From Pseudomonadota bacterium (GTDB lineage Bacteria > Pseudomonadota > Alphaproteobacteria > Sphingomonadales > Sphingomonadaceae), in contig JAEZIO010000001.1 in assembly GCA_023436615.1 (NCBI GenBank), forward strand, positions 13,648 to 77,647: a stretch of DNA of 64,000 bases. Reading direction: 5' to 3'. The first letter of the stretch is position 1. Every line of letters starts with the position of its first letter. Below, one piece after another: positions 16,809-24,857 of the stretch. The position numbers were made by a program, and so were the translations under genes. Under the pieces are notes generated by a model. That model saw only the letters and a program-made list of their open reading frames with translations, had not been told where the DNA came from and did no database searches.

Positions 16809-17090
16809 CTAGAGCGCGATCGGATCGAGGAAGATGCCGCCGGCCTCATGCCCGCAGGCCCAGCGGATCTGTCCGCGAACGGGCCGCGCGTCGAGCATCT
16901 GCAGCATGACCTCGGAGCCGACCTCGACGTCCGCGATCGACCGCAGCCGGAAGCCCTTCTGCGAGACGTCGACGAGCGTCACGTCGACGGTGCAGCCGTC
17001 GGTTTCGGTGAGCACCGCATCGCAATTCAGGGTGACCCGCGGTTCGCGCGTGGTGTCGATGCATGCCGCCAGATTCGATTTCATTTCCAC
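16809..17090 (-). CDS. PilZ domain protein
   Basis: A 93-aa single-domain protein. The PilZ pattern is seen as TREPRVTLNCDAVL, then LVDVSQKGFRL (the DxSxxG motif) and VRGQIRWACGHEAGGIFL. The usual RxxxR c-di-GMP-binding arginines appear only as REPR, one residue short, so ligand binding may be weakened or lost. The frame opens at GTG 17090 with ATG at 17084 as an alternative. It is convergent with the monooxygenase gene, three bases from its stop. Confidence 0.8.
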   Translation of the reverse strand: MEMKSNLAACIDTTREPRVTLNCDAVLTETDGCTVDVTLVDVSQKGFRLRSIADVEVGSEVMLQMLDARPVRGQIRWACGHEAGGIFLDPIAL

Positions 17091-17192
17091 AACCCATCCC
17101 CCTGCTCAACTTCGCAGCGGACGACACGAACCGGCCGCCGGCCACGGGGGCCGCGCAGCGGATCGTTCGATCATTTGGGGCTGTGCGGCCGA

Positions 17193-17213
17193 TGCCTGTT
17201 GTCCGGACAGGCA
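17193..17213. other. Palindromic hairpin upstream of LigD-type gene
   Basis: TGCCTGT (17193-17199) and ACAGGCA (17207-17213) form a perfect 7-bp stem, and the centre TGTCCGGACA (17200-17209) is itself a perfect 10-bp palindrome. It lies in the 267-base gap between the PilZ gene and the LigD polymerase-type gene, which otherwise holds nothing I can name. Either an operator or a small RNA-level hairpin would fit. Confidence 0.35.
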
Positions 17214-17357
17214 TTCCGCAATCCACTCGGCCCCGATTGGTCCACGTCCATCATCGGGGTTAACCCGCGGCGGTTTAACGGCCAGCGAAGAAAAACGGTT
17301 GTGGGCGCATTTACCCTGTGGGTGCGACCGGAGCGCGCCCACGGCGTTCAAACCGCC

Positions 17358-18215
17358 ATGGCATGGACGCCAGAGCCGACCTACGCGAAGCCAGACATCT
17401 CGGTGCGGGCAACCACGCTTTATTACCAGATCGTCGCGCCGCTCATGCTCCCGTTCATGGAGCGGCGGATCCTCAACCTGTTTCGGTGCCGCGAAGGGAA
17501 ATGCTTCTTCCAGCGCAACCGCGAGCACCCGCCGACCGGCAAGGAGTTCGACGACCTCGTCCACCTCGAACCGATTGCGCAGAAGAACGGCCGCACCGAG
17601 CAATATTTCTACGTTACGGGCGCCGACGAAATCGCCGCCTGTGCGAAGGTGCAGACGGTCGAGTTCCATGGTTGGGGTAGCCGCGCCGGCGCGATCGAAG
17701 CGCCCGACCGCTTGGTCATCGACCTTGATCCGGACCCCGAGCTGGCCTTCGCCGCGGTCAAGGAAGCCGCGGGTCTGGTCCGGCGCGCTTTCGATGCGGT
17801 CGGGCTTCAGTCGTTCGCGCTGCTCAGCGGCGGCAAGGGCATCCACGTCGTGGTGCCGCTTCGGCCGGAGGCGGACTGGGACGTGGTGCGCGACTTCACC
17901 AAGCAGTTCGCGACCGTGCTCGCCGAAACCGATCCCGAGCGGTTCACAGTTGCGCTCCCGAAGGCGCAGAGGCGCGGCAGGATCTTCCTCGATTTCCTGC
18001 GCAACCATCGTACCGCGACCGCGATCATGCCTTATTCCGCACGCGCGCGCGCCGGCATGCCGGTGGCTGCTCCGGTCGCCTGGAACGAACTGGAACAGAT
18101 CGACCGGGCCGACCACTTCAGCATCGCCGATGCGCAGTCGCTCCTGGAGCGTGCGAGCAGCCCGGTCCTTCGCAACTGGGGCGCTGCCGACCAGGCGCTT
18201 CCGAAATTCGGTTGA
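17358..18215 (+). CDS. LigD polymerase-domain (AEP primase-type) protein, stand-alone
   Basis: A 285-aa protein equivalent to the polymerase domain of bacterial NHEJ ligase LigD, without ligase or nuclease domains. Seen: the start AKPDISVRATTLYYQIVAPLMLPF, metal-binding VIDLDPDPEL, the SGGKGIHVVVPL loop and a late RIFLDFLRNHRTATAIMPYSAR-type segment. The AEP-type enzymes add ribonucleotides during gap filling or end joining. The ATG at 17358 is preferred; the frame is open upstream without homology-like sequence. No Ku or ligase gene is adjacent. Confidence 0.82.
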   Translation: MAWTPEPTYAKPDISVRATTLYYQIVAPLMLPFMERRILNLFRCREGKCFFQRNREHPPTGKEFDDLVHLEPIAQKNGRTEQYFYVTGADEIAACAKVQTVEFHGWGSRAGAIEAPDRLVIDLDPDPELAFAAVKEAAGLVRRAFDAVGLQSFALLSGGKGIHVVVPLRPEADWDVVRDFTKQFATVLAETDPERFTVALPKAQRRGRIFLDFLRNHRTATAIMPYSARARAGMPVAAPVAWNELEQIDRADHFSIADAQSLLERASSPVLRNWGAADQALPKFG

Positions 18216-18218
18216 AGG

Positions 18219-18311
18219 TGGCGGAGACGGAGGGATTCGAACCCTCGGTACGGGAATCCCCCGTACGGCGGTTTAGCAAACCGCTGGTTTCAGCCACTCA
18301 CCCACGTCTCC
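18219..18311 (-). tRNA. tRNA-Ser (anticodon GCT)
   Basis: On the minus strand the acceptor GGAGACG pairs with CGTCTCC, followed by discriminator G and an encoded CCA (18219-18221). The anticodon arm is GCGGT-TTGCTAA-ACCGC with anticodon GCT at 18275-18277. There is a long variable arm (CCGTACGGG...CCCGTAC), as expected for serine, and a T-arm with GGTTCGAATCC. It reads AGC/AGT codons. It begins three bases after the LigD-type gene ends on the other strand. Confidence 0.97.
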
Positions 18312-18357
18312 GGCTGTGGCGCAGAGCCGAGGCCTATATAGGCGGGTTTTCGCGGTA

Positions 18358-19245
18358 TCAACCGACGCGGCTGGTGCGAGGCCGGACGTCGAGCCGGGCA
18401 TCCAGCGCCATTTGCTCGCCGGGTTCAAGGACGCGGATACCGAGCGATTCCCACTCCTCTTCCGGGGCGTTCAGCGCGGCATTAGCGTGCGTCACCGGCT
18501 CGGCGACGAAAATGCCGCCGTTGCTCGGGGAATAGAGCTGGAAGAAATGCGCCTGCGGTGACGACAGCTCGAGATCGAACGGCCAGTGCGGATCGGTGAG
18601 AAGCGCCCTTCCGCTCCAGCCGCCGTATCCATTGTCGAGATCGCGGCCGCAGACCGCGTCGTCCGAAAGCGAATAGCGGCCGGTCGCGGGGAGGCGCTCT
18701 ACTGGGAGCACCTTCTCGTCGACGGTCCAGACCTCCTGCACCTCCGTTCGGATCCTGCTCTCCGGACCGCACGGGAAGTAGGGATGGAAGCCGAGGCCGC
18801 ACGGCATCGGCTCGTCCGAAAGGTTGCGACAGGCGAGACGCATGCCCAGACCGCGATCCTCGAACTGAAACTCCTGCAGGGCCTCATAGGCCCAGGGCCA
18901 TTCCCCCGGATCGTGACGGAAGCGAAGCACGGCTTGCGTCGCGCCCGCACTCTCCGCGGACCAGGGGCCAAGCCACCCCTGGCCGTGAAGCGGGCTCGGA
19001 TCGCCCGCCATGTTCGGGGCAAGACTCACCTGCCGGCCGCGAAAGGCAAAGCATCCGCCACGAATGCGGTTCACGAACGGAACGAGCGGAAAGCTCGCGG
19101 CGTCGAGCACGTTTCGGAGCGGACTGTGGCTTTCGCGCAATATCGGCACCCTGCGACCGTCGCCGGTCCACGTGAAACTGGAAATTGCGCCGCCAATTGA
19201 AGGGCTAAGCTGCAGCTCCATCACGCTATTCGAAAGGGTCAGCAT
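18358..19245 (-). CDS. Aldose 1-epimerase family protein
   Basis: A 295-aa galactose mutarotase-fold protein. Family landmarks are FPLVPFVNRIRGGCFAFRG, the histidine in PSPLHGQGWLG, the catalytic-type histidine in GLGFHPYFP and a C-terminal glutamate in FVAEPVTHANAALN. It would interconvert alpha and beta anomers of galactose or a related aldose in the cytoplasm. It lies close to the galactonate genes and fits as the first step of that route, although separated by an unrelated small gene. Confidence 0.88.
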   Translation of the reverse strand: MLTLSNSVMELQLSPSIGGAISSFTWTGDGRRVPILRESHSPLRNVLDAASFPLVPFVNRIRGGCFAFRGRQVSLAPNMAGDPSPLHGQGWLGPWSAESAGATQAVLRFRHDPGEWPWAYEALQEFQFEDRGLGMRLACRNLSDEPMPCGLGFHPYFPCGPESRIRTEVQEVWTVDEKVLPVERLPATGRYSLSDDAVCGRDLDNGYGGWSGRALLTDPHWPFDLELSSPQAHFFQLYSPSNGGIFVAEPVTHANAALNAPEEEWESLGIRVLEPGEQMALDARLDVRPRTSRVG

Positions 19246-19385
19246 AGGGATGCCATGGCGGTTCTAAACCTCAGCCGACCGACTTGTTCACAGCCCCGAA
19301 ACTTCTTTGGGGATAAATCCAGATTAGCCGTTGCACGCAATTTTTCGGCAACCTTAAGTGAGCCCCGCGGGACGGGGAGAGAGTC

Positions 19386-19718
19386 ATGGGTCGACGGGTC
19401 AAGGACTTCATCGAGATCAGCGATTACACGTCGCTCGAGAGCCTCATCAACACGTTGACGGCCATCCGCGACAACCTGCCCAAGGACGCGGAACCGGAGC
19501 TCAAGCTGCGCGGCGACGACGTCTTCGGCCGCAGGCTGACGATCAGCTACCTGCGCGAGCTTACGGCAGAGGAAGCCGAGTGCGACGCGCGCTACACGGG
19601 CGGCGTGGTGGAGACCGATCCGACGCTCGACGATCTGCGCGAAAAGCTCGACAAGATCCCCTATGCGGGTGGCGACGAGAGCGAGGAAGAAAAACCGCGA
19701 ATTCGCCGCGTCGCCTAG
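19386..19718 (+). CDS. Conserved-looking hypothetical protein, acidic C-terminus
   Basis: A 110-aa cytoplasmic protein with no signal or membrane segment. It begins MGRRVKDFIEISDYTSLESLINTL and ends in an acidic then basic tail (GGDESEEEKPRIRRVA). Codon use is that of the core genome and an SD-like GGGGAGAGAG precedes the ATG, so the gene looks real. I recognise no domain. It stands between the epimerase and the galactonate dehydratase gene, both on the other strand. Confidence 0.7.
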   Translation: MGRRVKDFIEISDYTSLESLINTLTAIRDNLPKDAEPELKLRGDDVFGRRLTISYLRELTAEEAECDARYTGGVVETDPTLDDLREKLDKIPYAGGDESEEEKPRIRRVA

Positions 19719-19758
19719 CGGGCTCTAGCCGTGCCGTCGGGCAGGGTGGGAGCGCCTG

Positions 19759-20898
19759 TTACCATTCAGCGAAACTGCCGTCCGTGAGCCGCCACACCGG
19801 ATTGCGCCACCGGTGCCGCTCCTTGTGGGATTCGCGCACGGCCTCTTCATCGATGTCCACGCCCAGGCCGGGGCCTGTGGGGATCGGCAGATAGCCGTCG
19901 GTCGGCGCCAGCTGCTCCTTGTGGCGACAATAAGTGAGCAGGTCCGCGCCGACATTGTAGTGGATGCCGAGGCTCATTTCCTGGATGGCGACGTTCGGCG
20001 TGCAGGCAGCGACCTGAAGGCAGGCCGCGAGGGCCAGCGGTCCCAGCGGGCAATGGGGCGCCACGGCCACGTCATAAGCTTCGGCCATTGCCGCGATTTT
20101 GCGGACTTCGAGAATTCCGCCTGCGTGGCTGAGGTCGGGCTGAATGATGTCCACCGCGCCGCTTTCGAAAAACGGCTTGAAATCCCAGCGTGAATAAAGC
20201 CGCTCACCGAGCGCGATCGGCGTGCTCACAAGGCTTGAGATTTGCGCCAGCCCTTCCGGGTTTTCTGACAGAAGCGGCTCTTCGATGAACAGCAGCCCGA
20301 GCGGTTCCAGGACTTTCGCGAGTTGCTTGGCCATCGGCCGATGGACTCGGCCGTGGAAGTCGAGACCGACGTCCATGCCGGCATCCTGAGCGGCTTTCAC
20401 GCGGTCGACGACCTCGTCGAACGCACGCGGAGTTCCGATCCACTCAAGTTCCGCGGTGGCGTTCATCTTGACCGCGGAGAAGCCCTGCTCCCGCCGGCGC
20501 TTGGCGGCGTCGGCGATTTCGTGCGGTCGGTCGCCGCCGATCCACGCATAGGCCCGGACGCTGTCGCGGACTCGGCCGCCGAGCATCTCCCATGCCGGAA
20601 GGCTCAACGCCCGGCCCTTCAAATCCCACAAAGCCTGCTCCAGACCTGCAAGCGCCGACATGAGCACCGCGCCGCCGCGGTAGAAGCCGCTTCGGTATCC
20701 GACCTGCCAGATGTCTTCGATCCGGAAAGGATCGTGGCCGATGAACCGGTCCCGCAGCGCCTCGAAAGCCCCATCGACCGCCTCGGCATGCCCTTCGAGG
20801 CTCGCTTCGCCCCAGCCGACCGCGCCGTCATCGCTTTCAATTCGCACGAACAGCCACCGCGGCTCGGCGTAAAACGTCTCGATCCTGCCGATCTTCAT
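19759..20898 (-). CDS. dgoD: D-galactonate dehydratase
   Basis: A 379-aa enolase-superfamily (mandelate racemase subgroup) enzyme. Diagnostic residues are visible: DFHGRVH (Asp and His of the galactonate dehydratase type), FIEEPLL, GERLYSRWDF and the catalytic histidine in APHCPLGPLALAA. It dehydrates galactonate to 2-keto-3-deoxygalactonate. The ATG at 20898 is chosen over an upstream start because family members begin MKIxxIETF; it overlaps the stop of the GH1-like gene as ATGA. It supplies the substrate for the divergently encoded dgoK. Confidence 0.92.
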   Translation of the reverse strand: MKIGRIETFYAEPRWLFVRIESDDGAVGWGEASLEGHAEAVDGAFEALRDRFIGHDPFRIEDIWQVGYRSGFYRGGAVLMSALAGLEQALWDLKGRALSLPAWEMLGGRVRDSVRAYAWIGGDRPHEIADAAKRRREQGFSAVKMNATAELEWIGTPRAFDEVVDRVKAAQDAGMDVGLDFHGRVHRPMAKQLAKVLEPLGLLFIEEPLLSENPEGLAQISSLVSTPIALGERLYSRWDFKPFFESGAVDIIQPDLSHAGGILEVRKIAAMAEAYDVAVAPHCPLGPLALAACLQVAACTPNVAIQEMSLGIHYNVGADLLTYCRHKEQLAPTDGYLPIPTGPGLGVDIDEEAVRESHKERHRWRNPVWRLTDGSFAEW

Positions 20899-22190
20899 CT
20901 TCCGTTCCCGCTTTCGAAGTCGACTTCTTCCTTCTTGAGGCGCTCTTTCGCCTGCTGTTCCTGCTGGCGAGAGCTTTGCCACTCGTAATGCGACGGCGGC
21001 ACGATCGGCACCACGAGGCACAGGCTCGACGCGGGCAGCACTTCGCGCCAGTCGCGGATCAGGCGCTTGTAGGCGCGCCCGACGTTCCTGATGTTGCGGT
21101 TGAGGTCGTAAAGGCCGAGCGGATTCACGTGGCCGTTCTGCTCGCGAAGGGCGGTGTCCCAGTCCACCTGGTCTGTCAGCGAATACCAGGTAAAGCCGAC
21201 GGTGGGGATCCCGACGTTACGGAGCCGAAGTACGTTCGCCCACTCCTTCCACAGCCATTGCACCGACTCGTCGCCAACCGGCCCTTCGACCAGGTTGGTT
21301 TCGGTATGCATCACCGGCAGGCGGTACCGGTTGTAATATTGGCGCGTGATCTCCGTGTAGCCGAACACCTCCCCAGACGCCGTCGTCCGCCCGTCCTCGA
21401 ACACGCGATGCTCGTTGGTCCGGTAATAATCGTTCCCGAGAATGCAGTGCTGCTTCAAGCGGTTGTGCAGGAAGAAATGGTACTCATCGGGAGTCATCCC
21501 GTTGTCCATCAGATACTCGAACATGTCGCTGTCGACGCGCCGGCCGTAGTTCAGGTCGAGCGACAGGAAGCGCCGCGAGTTGAGCTGTTCGGCGATATGA
21601 ATCGCCTTGGGGCTGTCGGCGTGGAAATATTCCGACGATTCCGACTGGATGAAGATCGCGTCGGCACGGCGTTTGAGGATGGCGAGCATCGCCAGCACAT
21701 TCGCCTTCACAATATGCTTGAGCGCGGTCACGAAGCCCTGGTCCGACCGCAGCTGCTCGTTCCACCAGCCGTATTTGGCGGAAAAGACCGCGCAGATGAA
21801 CATCTCGTTGACCGGCGTGTAGAGCTGCACCCACGGGAACCGTTCGGCGAACGCCGCGGCATAATCTGCGAACAGCCTCGGGAAGTCCGGGTTCTGGAAA
21901 TTGCCGATCCAGTCCGGAACGCCGAAGTGGCAAAGGTCGACGATCGGCGTGATGTCGCGGCTCTTCAGCTCGGCGAAGGTGAGATCGGCGAACGACCAGT
22001 CATATTTGTTCGGGCCGAGGAACGTGCGGTGCAGCGGCGGGCCGTAGCGCAGGTACTGGATTCCTAGCTCCTGGACGGCGTCGAAATCCTCCCGCCAATA
22101 TTTGTAATGGCCGCACACCTCCATCTGATCGATGCGGGTCTGGCCGTTGTTGATGGTCGGGATGCTGTTTTCGACCCCGGTCGCGAACAT
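20895..22190 (-). CDS. Family 1 glycoside hydrolase-like protein
   Basis: A 431-aa TIM-barrel hydrolase related to GH1. Candidate acid/base Glu129 is in LYTPVNEMFI and the nucleophile candidate Glu297 in MHTETNLVEG, with WYSLTDQVDWDTALRE like the GH1 aglycone-site segment. The motifs differ from standard GH1 (TxNEP and ITENG), so this is a divergent branch. No signal peptide is seen, so a cytoplasmic beta-galactosidase-type role feeding the galactonate route is an inference. It is first in an operon with dgoD and divergent from dgoK. Confidence 0.75.
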   Translation of the reverse strand: MFATGVENSIPTINNGQTRIDQMEVCGHYKYWREDFDAVQELGIQYLRYGPPLHRTFLGPNKYDWSFADLTFAELKSRDITPIVDLCHFGVPDWIGNFQNPDFPRLFADYAAAFAERFPWVQLYTPVNEMFICAVFSAKYGWWNEQLRSDQGFVTALKHIVKANVLAMLAILKRRADAIFIQSESSEYFHADSPKAIHIAEQLNSRRFLSLDLNYGRRVDSDMFEYLMDNGMTPDEYHFFLHNRLKQHCILGNDYYRTNEHRVFEDGRTTASGEVFGYTEITRQYYNRYRLPVMHTETNLVEGPVGDESVQWLWKEWANVLRLRNVGIPTVGFTWYSLTDQVDWDTALREQNGHVNPLGLYDLNRNIRNVGRAYKRLIRDWREVLPASSLCLVVPIVPPSHYEWQSSRQQEQQAKERLKKEEVDFESGNGR

Positions 22191-22359
22191 GAAGTTAGCG
22201 ATGGATCATCTCCTCTGAGCTTCTCGCCGCTTCTCTTCAGCCCGCGCACAATGCATTGGTCAAATGGCTCGCCCGCTTTGCACCAAAAAGAGTCGGGGCG
22301 CACAAGGTTGCATTTTTAAGTTCGGAGCCATGTGGCGTCCGCGCTGTTAATGACTGCAC

Positions 22360-23244
22360 ATGAGCTGGGCAGACAAGTTCATCGCGGTCGACTGGGGCAC
22401 GACCAATCGGCGCGCCTACCTGGTTGAGGACGGCGCACCTTCGGGGCGAGAGTTCGAGGACGGCCGCGGTATCCTTTCCGTGGAGCGGGGACAATTCGAG
22501 GAGGCGGTGCGGCAGGTCCGCGACGAGCTCGGCGACGCGCCCATGCTGCTCGCCGGGATGATCGGTTCCAATCGCGGCTGGGTCGACGCCCCCTACGTGC
22601 CGTGCCCCGCCGGTCTCCAGGAGCTCGCGGGGAAGCTCGTTCAAATCCCGGAGGAGAATGCCGCGATCGTGCCGGGCGTATCGTTCAGCAATGGCCGGTC
22701 CGACGTGATGCGCGGCGAGGAGGTGCAGCTGCTCGGGGCGATCACGGCCGGCGACGTGCCGAGCGATTGCGTCGTCTGCCATCCTGGAACCCACAACAAG
22801 TGGGTCCGCGTCCGCAACAGACGGATCGACAGCTTTCGCACCGTCATGACGGGAGAACTATTCAACATGGTACGGGAGGGCAGCATCCTGTCCGAGCTCA
22901 CGGATGGAGAGGCGAGTCCCGGCGACGCGTTCCTGAAAGGCGTGCGGCAGGGGCTGACCGGCGCCGGCATCACGACTGAATTGTTCGAGGCGCGCGCGCG
23001 CTTCCTCCTCGGCCGCCTCGACCGTCGCGACGGGCCCTCGTTCGTCAGCGGGCTCCTGATCGGGGAAGACGTCCGGATTGGGATCGCCGACGGGCGCCCC
23101 GCGGACGTCATTGTGATGGGACGGCCGGAGCTTACGGAGCTTTACGCCTGCGCGCTGAACGAGGCCGGCGTCGAAGCGGTGCAGATCGACGGCGAAGGCG
23201 CGTTCATTGCCGGCGCATGCAAGATCGCGGAGCGGATTCAGTGA
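22360..23244 (+). CDS. dgoK: 2-dehydro-3-deoxygalactonokinase
   Basis: A 294-aa sugar kinase of the DgoK family. The N-terminus IAVDWGTTNRRAYLVEDG holds the phosphate-binding motif, followed by LLAGMIGSNRGWVDAPYVPCPA, a strong DgoK signature, and CHPGTHNKWVRVR. It phosphorylates 2-keto-3-deoxygalactonate with ATP. Its TGA overlaps the GTG start of the aldolase gene. The 169-base gap before it is the shared control region with the divergent GH1-dgoD operon; I see no confident operator there. Confidence 0.93.
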   Translation: MSWADKFIAVDWGTTNRRAYLVEDGAPSGREFEDGRGILSVERGQFEEAVRQVRDELGDAPMLLAGMIGSNRGWVDAPYVPCPAGLQELAGKLVQIPEENAAIVPGVSFSNGRSDVMRGEEVQLLGAITAGDVPSDCVVCHPGTHNKWVRVRNRRIDSFRTVMTGELFNMVREGSILSELTDGEASPGDAFLKGVRQGLTGAGITTELFEARARFLLGRLDRRDGPSFVSGLLIGEDVRIGIADGRPADVIVMGRPELTELYACALNEAGVEAVQIDGEGAFIAGACKIAERIQ

Positions 23245-23870
23245 GCGCAAGAGAATTGTTCGACCGCTACTTCGGCCAATGCCCGCTGGTGGCGATCATC
23301 CGCGGAGTGAAGCCCGACGAAGCCGAGGCGATAGGCCGCGCGCTGTTCGACGGCGGAATCCGCATCATCGAAGTGCCGCTCAACTCGCCGGACCCTTTCG
23401 CCAGCATCCGGCGGATCGCGGACGCGCTCGGCGACGATGCCCTGGTCGGCGCCGGCACTGTTCTTCGCCCGGCCGATGTCGATCGCGTGAAAGAGGCCGG
23501 CGGTCGTATCGTCGTGTCGCCCAACATGAATCCGACAGTGATCGAGGCCACCGCAGCCGCCGGCCTGATCTCGTCTCCTGGCATCTTCACGCCCTCGGAG
23601 GCCTTCGCCGCCCTGGAGGCGGGAGCCCACGCGTTGAAGCTGTTTCCCGCCGAAGCGGCGTCACCAGCAGTGGTCAAGTCGATCCGGGCGGTGCTCCCGA
23701 CGGACGTGCCGCTGCTCGTCGTCGGCGGCGTCACGCCTGACGCCGTGCGCGGCTGGCTGGACGCGGGCGCTGACGGGTTTGGCCTTGGCGGCGGTATCTA
23801 CAAGCCGGGCCAGTCGCCGGACGATACGCTGGCCAAGGCGCGCGCCTATGTCGAGGCGGTTCGCCGGTGA
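23241..23870 (+). CDS. dgoA: 2-dehydro-3-deoxy-6-phosphogalactonate aldolase
   Basis: A 209-aa class I aldolase of the KDPG/KDPGal family. It shows LVAIIRGVKPDEA, the glutamate in IIEVPLNSPDPF, GAGTVL and the Schiff-base lysine in HALKLFPAEAAS. LNSP in place of the MNTP-type KDPG motif favours the galactose isomer. It splits KDPGal to pyruvate and glyceraldehyde 3-phosphate. The GTG at 23241 overlaps the dgoK stop as GTGA, and its own stop overlaps the next GTG in the same way, so the three genes are translationally coupled. Confidence 0.92.
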   Translation: MSARELFDRYFGQCPLVAIIRGVKPDEAEAIGRALFDGGIRIIEVPLNSPDPFASIRRIADALGDDALVGAGTVLRPADVDRVKEAGGRIVVSPNMNPTVIEATAAAGLISSPGIFTPSEAFAALEAGAHALKLFPAEAASPAVVKSIRAVLPTDVPLLVVGGVTPDAVRGWLDAGADGFGLGGGIYKPGQSPDDTLAKARAYVEAVRR

Positions 23871-24796
23871 AGCCGATCAGGATCGCGATCATCGGGTTCG
23901 GGAAGATCGCCGCCGACCAGCATGTCCCGGCAATCGAAGCCAATTCGCGGCTGGAGCTGGCGGGTACCTCGAGCCGCTCGGGCAAGGGGCCGCAACCGGC
24001 ATTCACGGACTGGCGGGAGATGATTCGCACCGTCGAGGGACTGGAAGCGGTGGCGATCACTACGCCGCCCAAGCCGCGCTACGAAATCGCCCGCGAGTGC
24101 CTGGAAGCGGGCCTTCACGTGCTGATGGAAAAACCACCGTGCGCGACCCTTTCGGAGGTCGAGGACCTCGCATGTCTCGCGGAGGCTCGCCAGCGGACCT
24201 TGTTCGCGGCCTGGCACGCGCGGCACAATTCGGCCGTTGCCTCTGCCGCGGAGACACTGGCCGGCAAGCGCGTCGAGTCGATGACGATCACCTGGCACGA
24301 GGATGTGCACAAATGGCATCCGGGCCAGACGTGGATCTGGGAAGCCGGCGGGTTCGGCGTGTTCGACCCGGGGATCAATGCCTTGTCGATCGCGACGCGC
24401 ATATTCCCGGGTTCGCTGTTCGTCGATCGGGCGGCGCTGACCTTTCCCGCCAACTCCCAGACCCCGATCGCCGCCGATATCGCGCTTTCGAGCCCATCCG
24501 CCGACGGTCCGCTCCAGTGCAGCCTCGACTGGCGCCGATCGGAGGGCGAGGAGTGGACCGTCGAGGTCCGTACCGCCGACGGCCTCCAAGTGGTCCTCAG
24601 CGAGGGCGGCGCGCGGCTCTCGATCGACGGCGACGAGCGGGAATCGACGCAGGGCGAGGAATATCCCGACATCTACCGGCGTTTCGTCGATCTCATCGAC
24701 CAGCACCGCAGCGACGTCGACGTTCGCCCGCTCCGGCTCGTTGCCGACTGCCTGCTCGTCGGCAGCCGGGAGGTCGAAGCCGCTACGGGAAAGTGA
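23867..24796 (+). CDS. Gfo/Idh/MocA oxidoreductase, probable galactose 1-dehydrogenase
   Basis: A 309-aa NAD(P)-dependent oxidoreductase. The Rossmann motif IAIIGFGKIAADQHVPAI opens the protein, EKPPC (LMEKPPCATL) marks the lysine of the family, and TWHEDVHKWHPGQTWIWEAGGFGVFDPGINAL holds the active-site region with the HxxxWHPGQ-type segment typical of galactose dehydrogenases. It would oxidise galactose to galactonolactone, the entry to the pathway encoded here. The start is GTG overlapping the dgoA stop. Confidence 0.82.
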   Translation: MKPIRIAIIGFGKIAADQHVPAIEANSRLELAGTSSRSGKGPQPAFTDWREMIRTVEGLEAVAITTPPKPRYEIARECLEAGLHVLMEKPPCATLSEVEDLACLAEARQRTLFAAWHARHNSAVASAAETLAGKRVESMTITWHEDVHKWHPGQTWIWEAGGFGVFDPGINALSIATRIFPGSLFVDRAALTFPANSQTPIAADIALSSPSADGPLQCSLDWRRSEGEEWTVEVRTADGLQVVLSEGGARLSIDGDERESTQGEEYPDIYRRFVDLIDQHRSDVDVRPLRLVADCLLVGSREVEAATGK

Positions 24797-24857
24797 GGTG
24801 CGTTACGGCTTGGGAACAAAAGTCGTCGCGGCGACTCTTTCACCCGAAGATTGCACG

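Noticed and set aside
22191..22359. Operator in the divergent galactose control region
   Set aside because: Only short AT palindromes such as AATGCATT are present; nothing strong enough to call.
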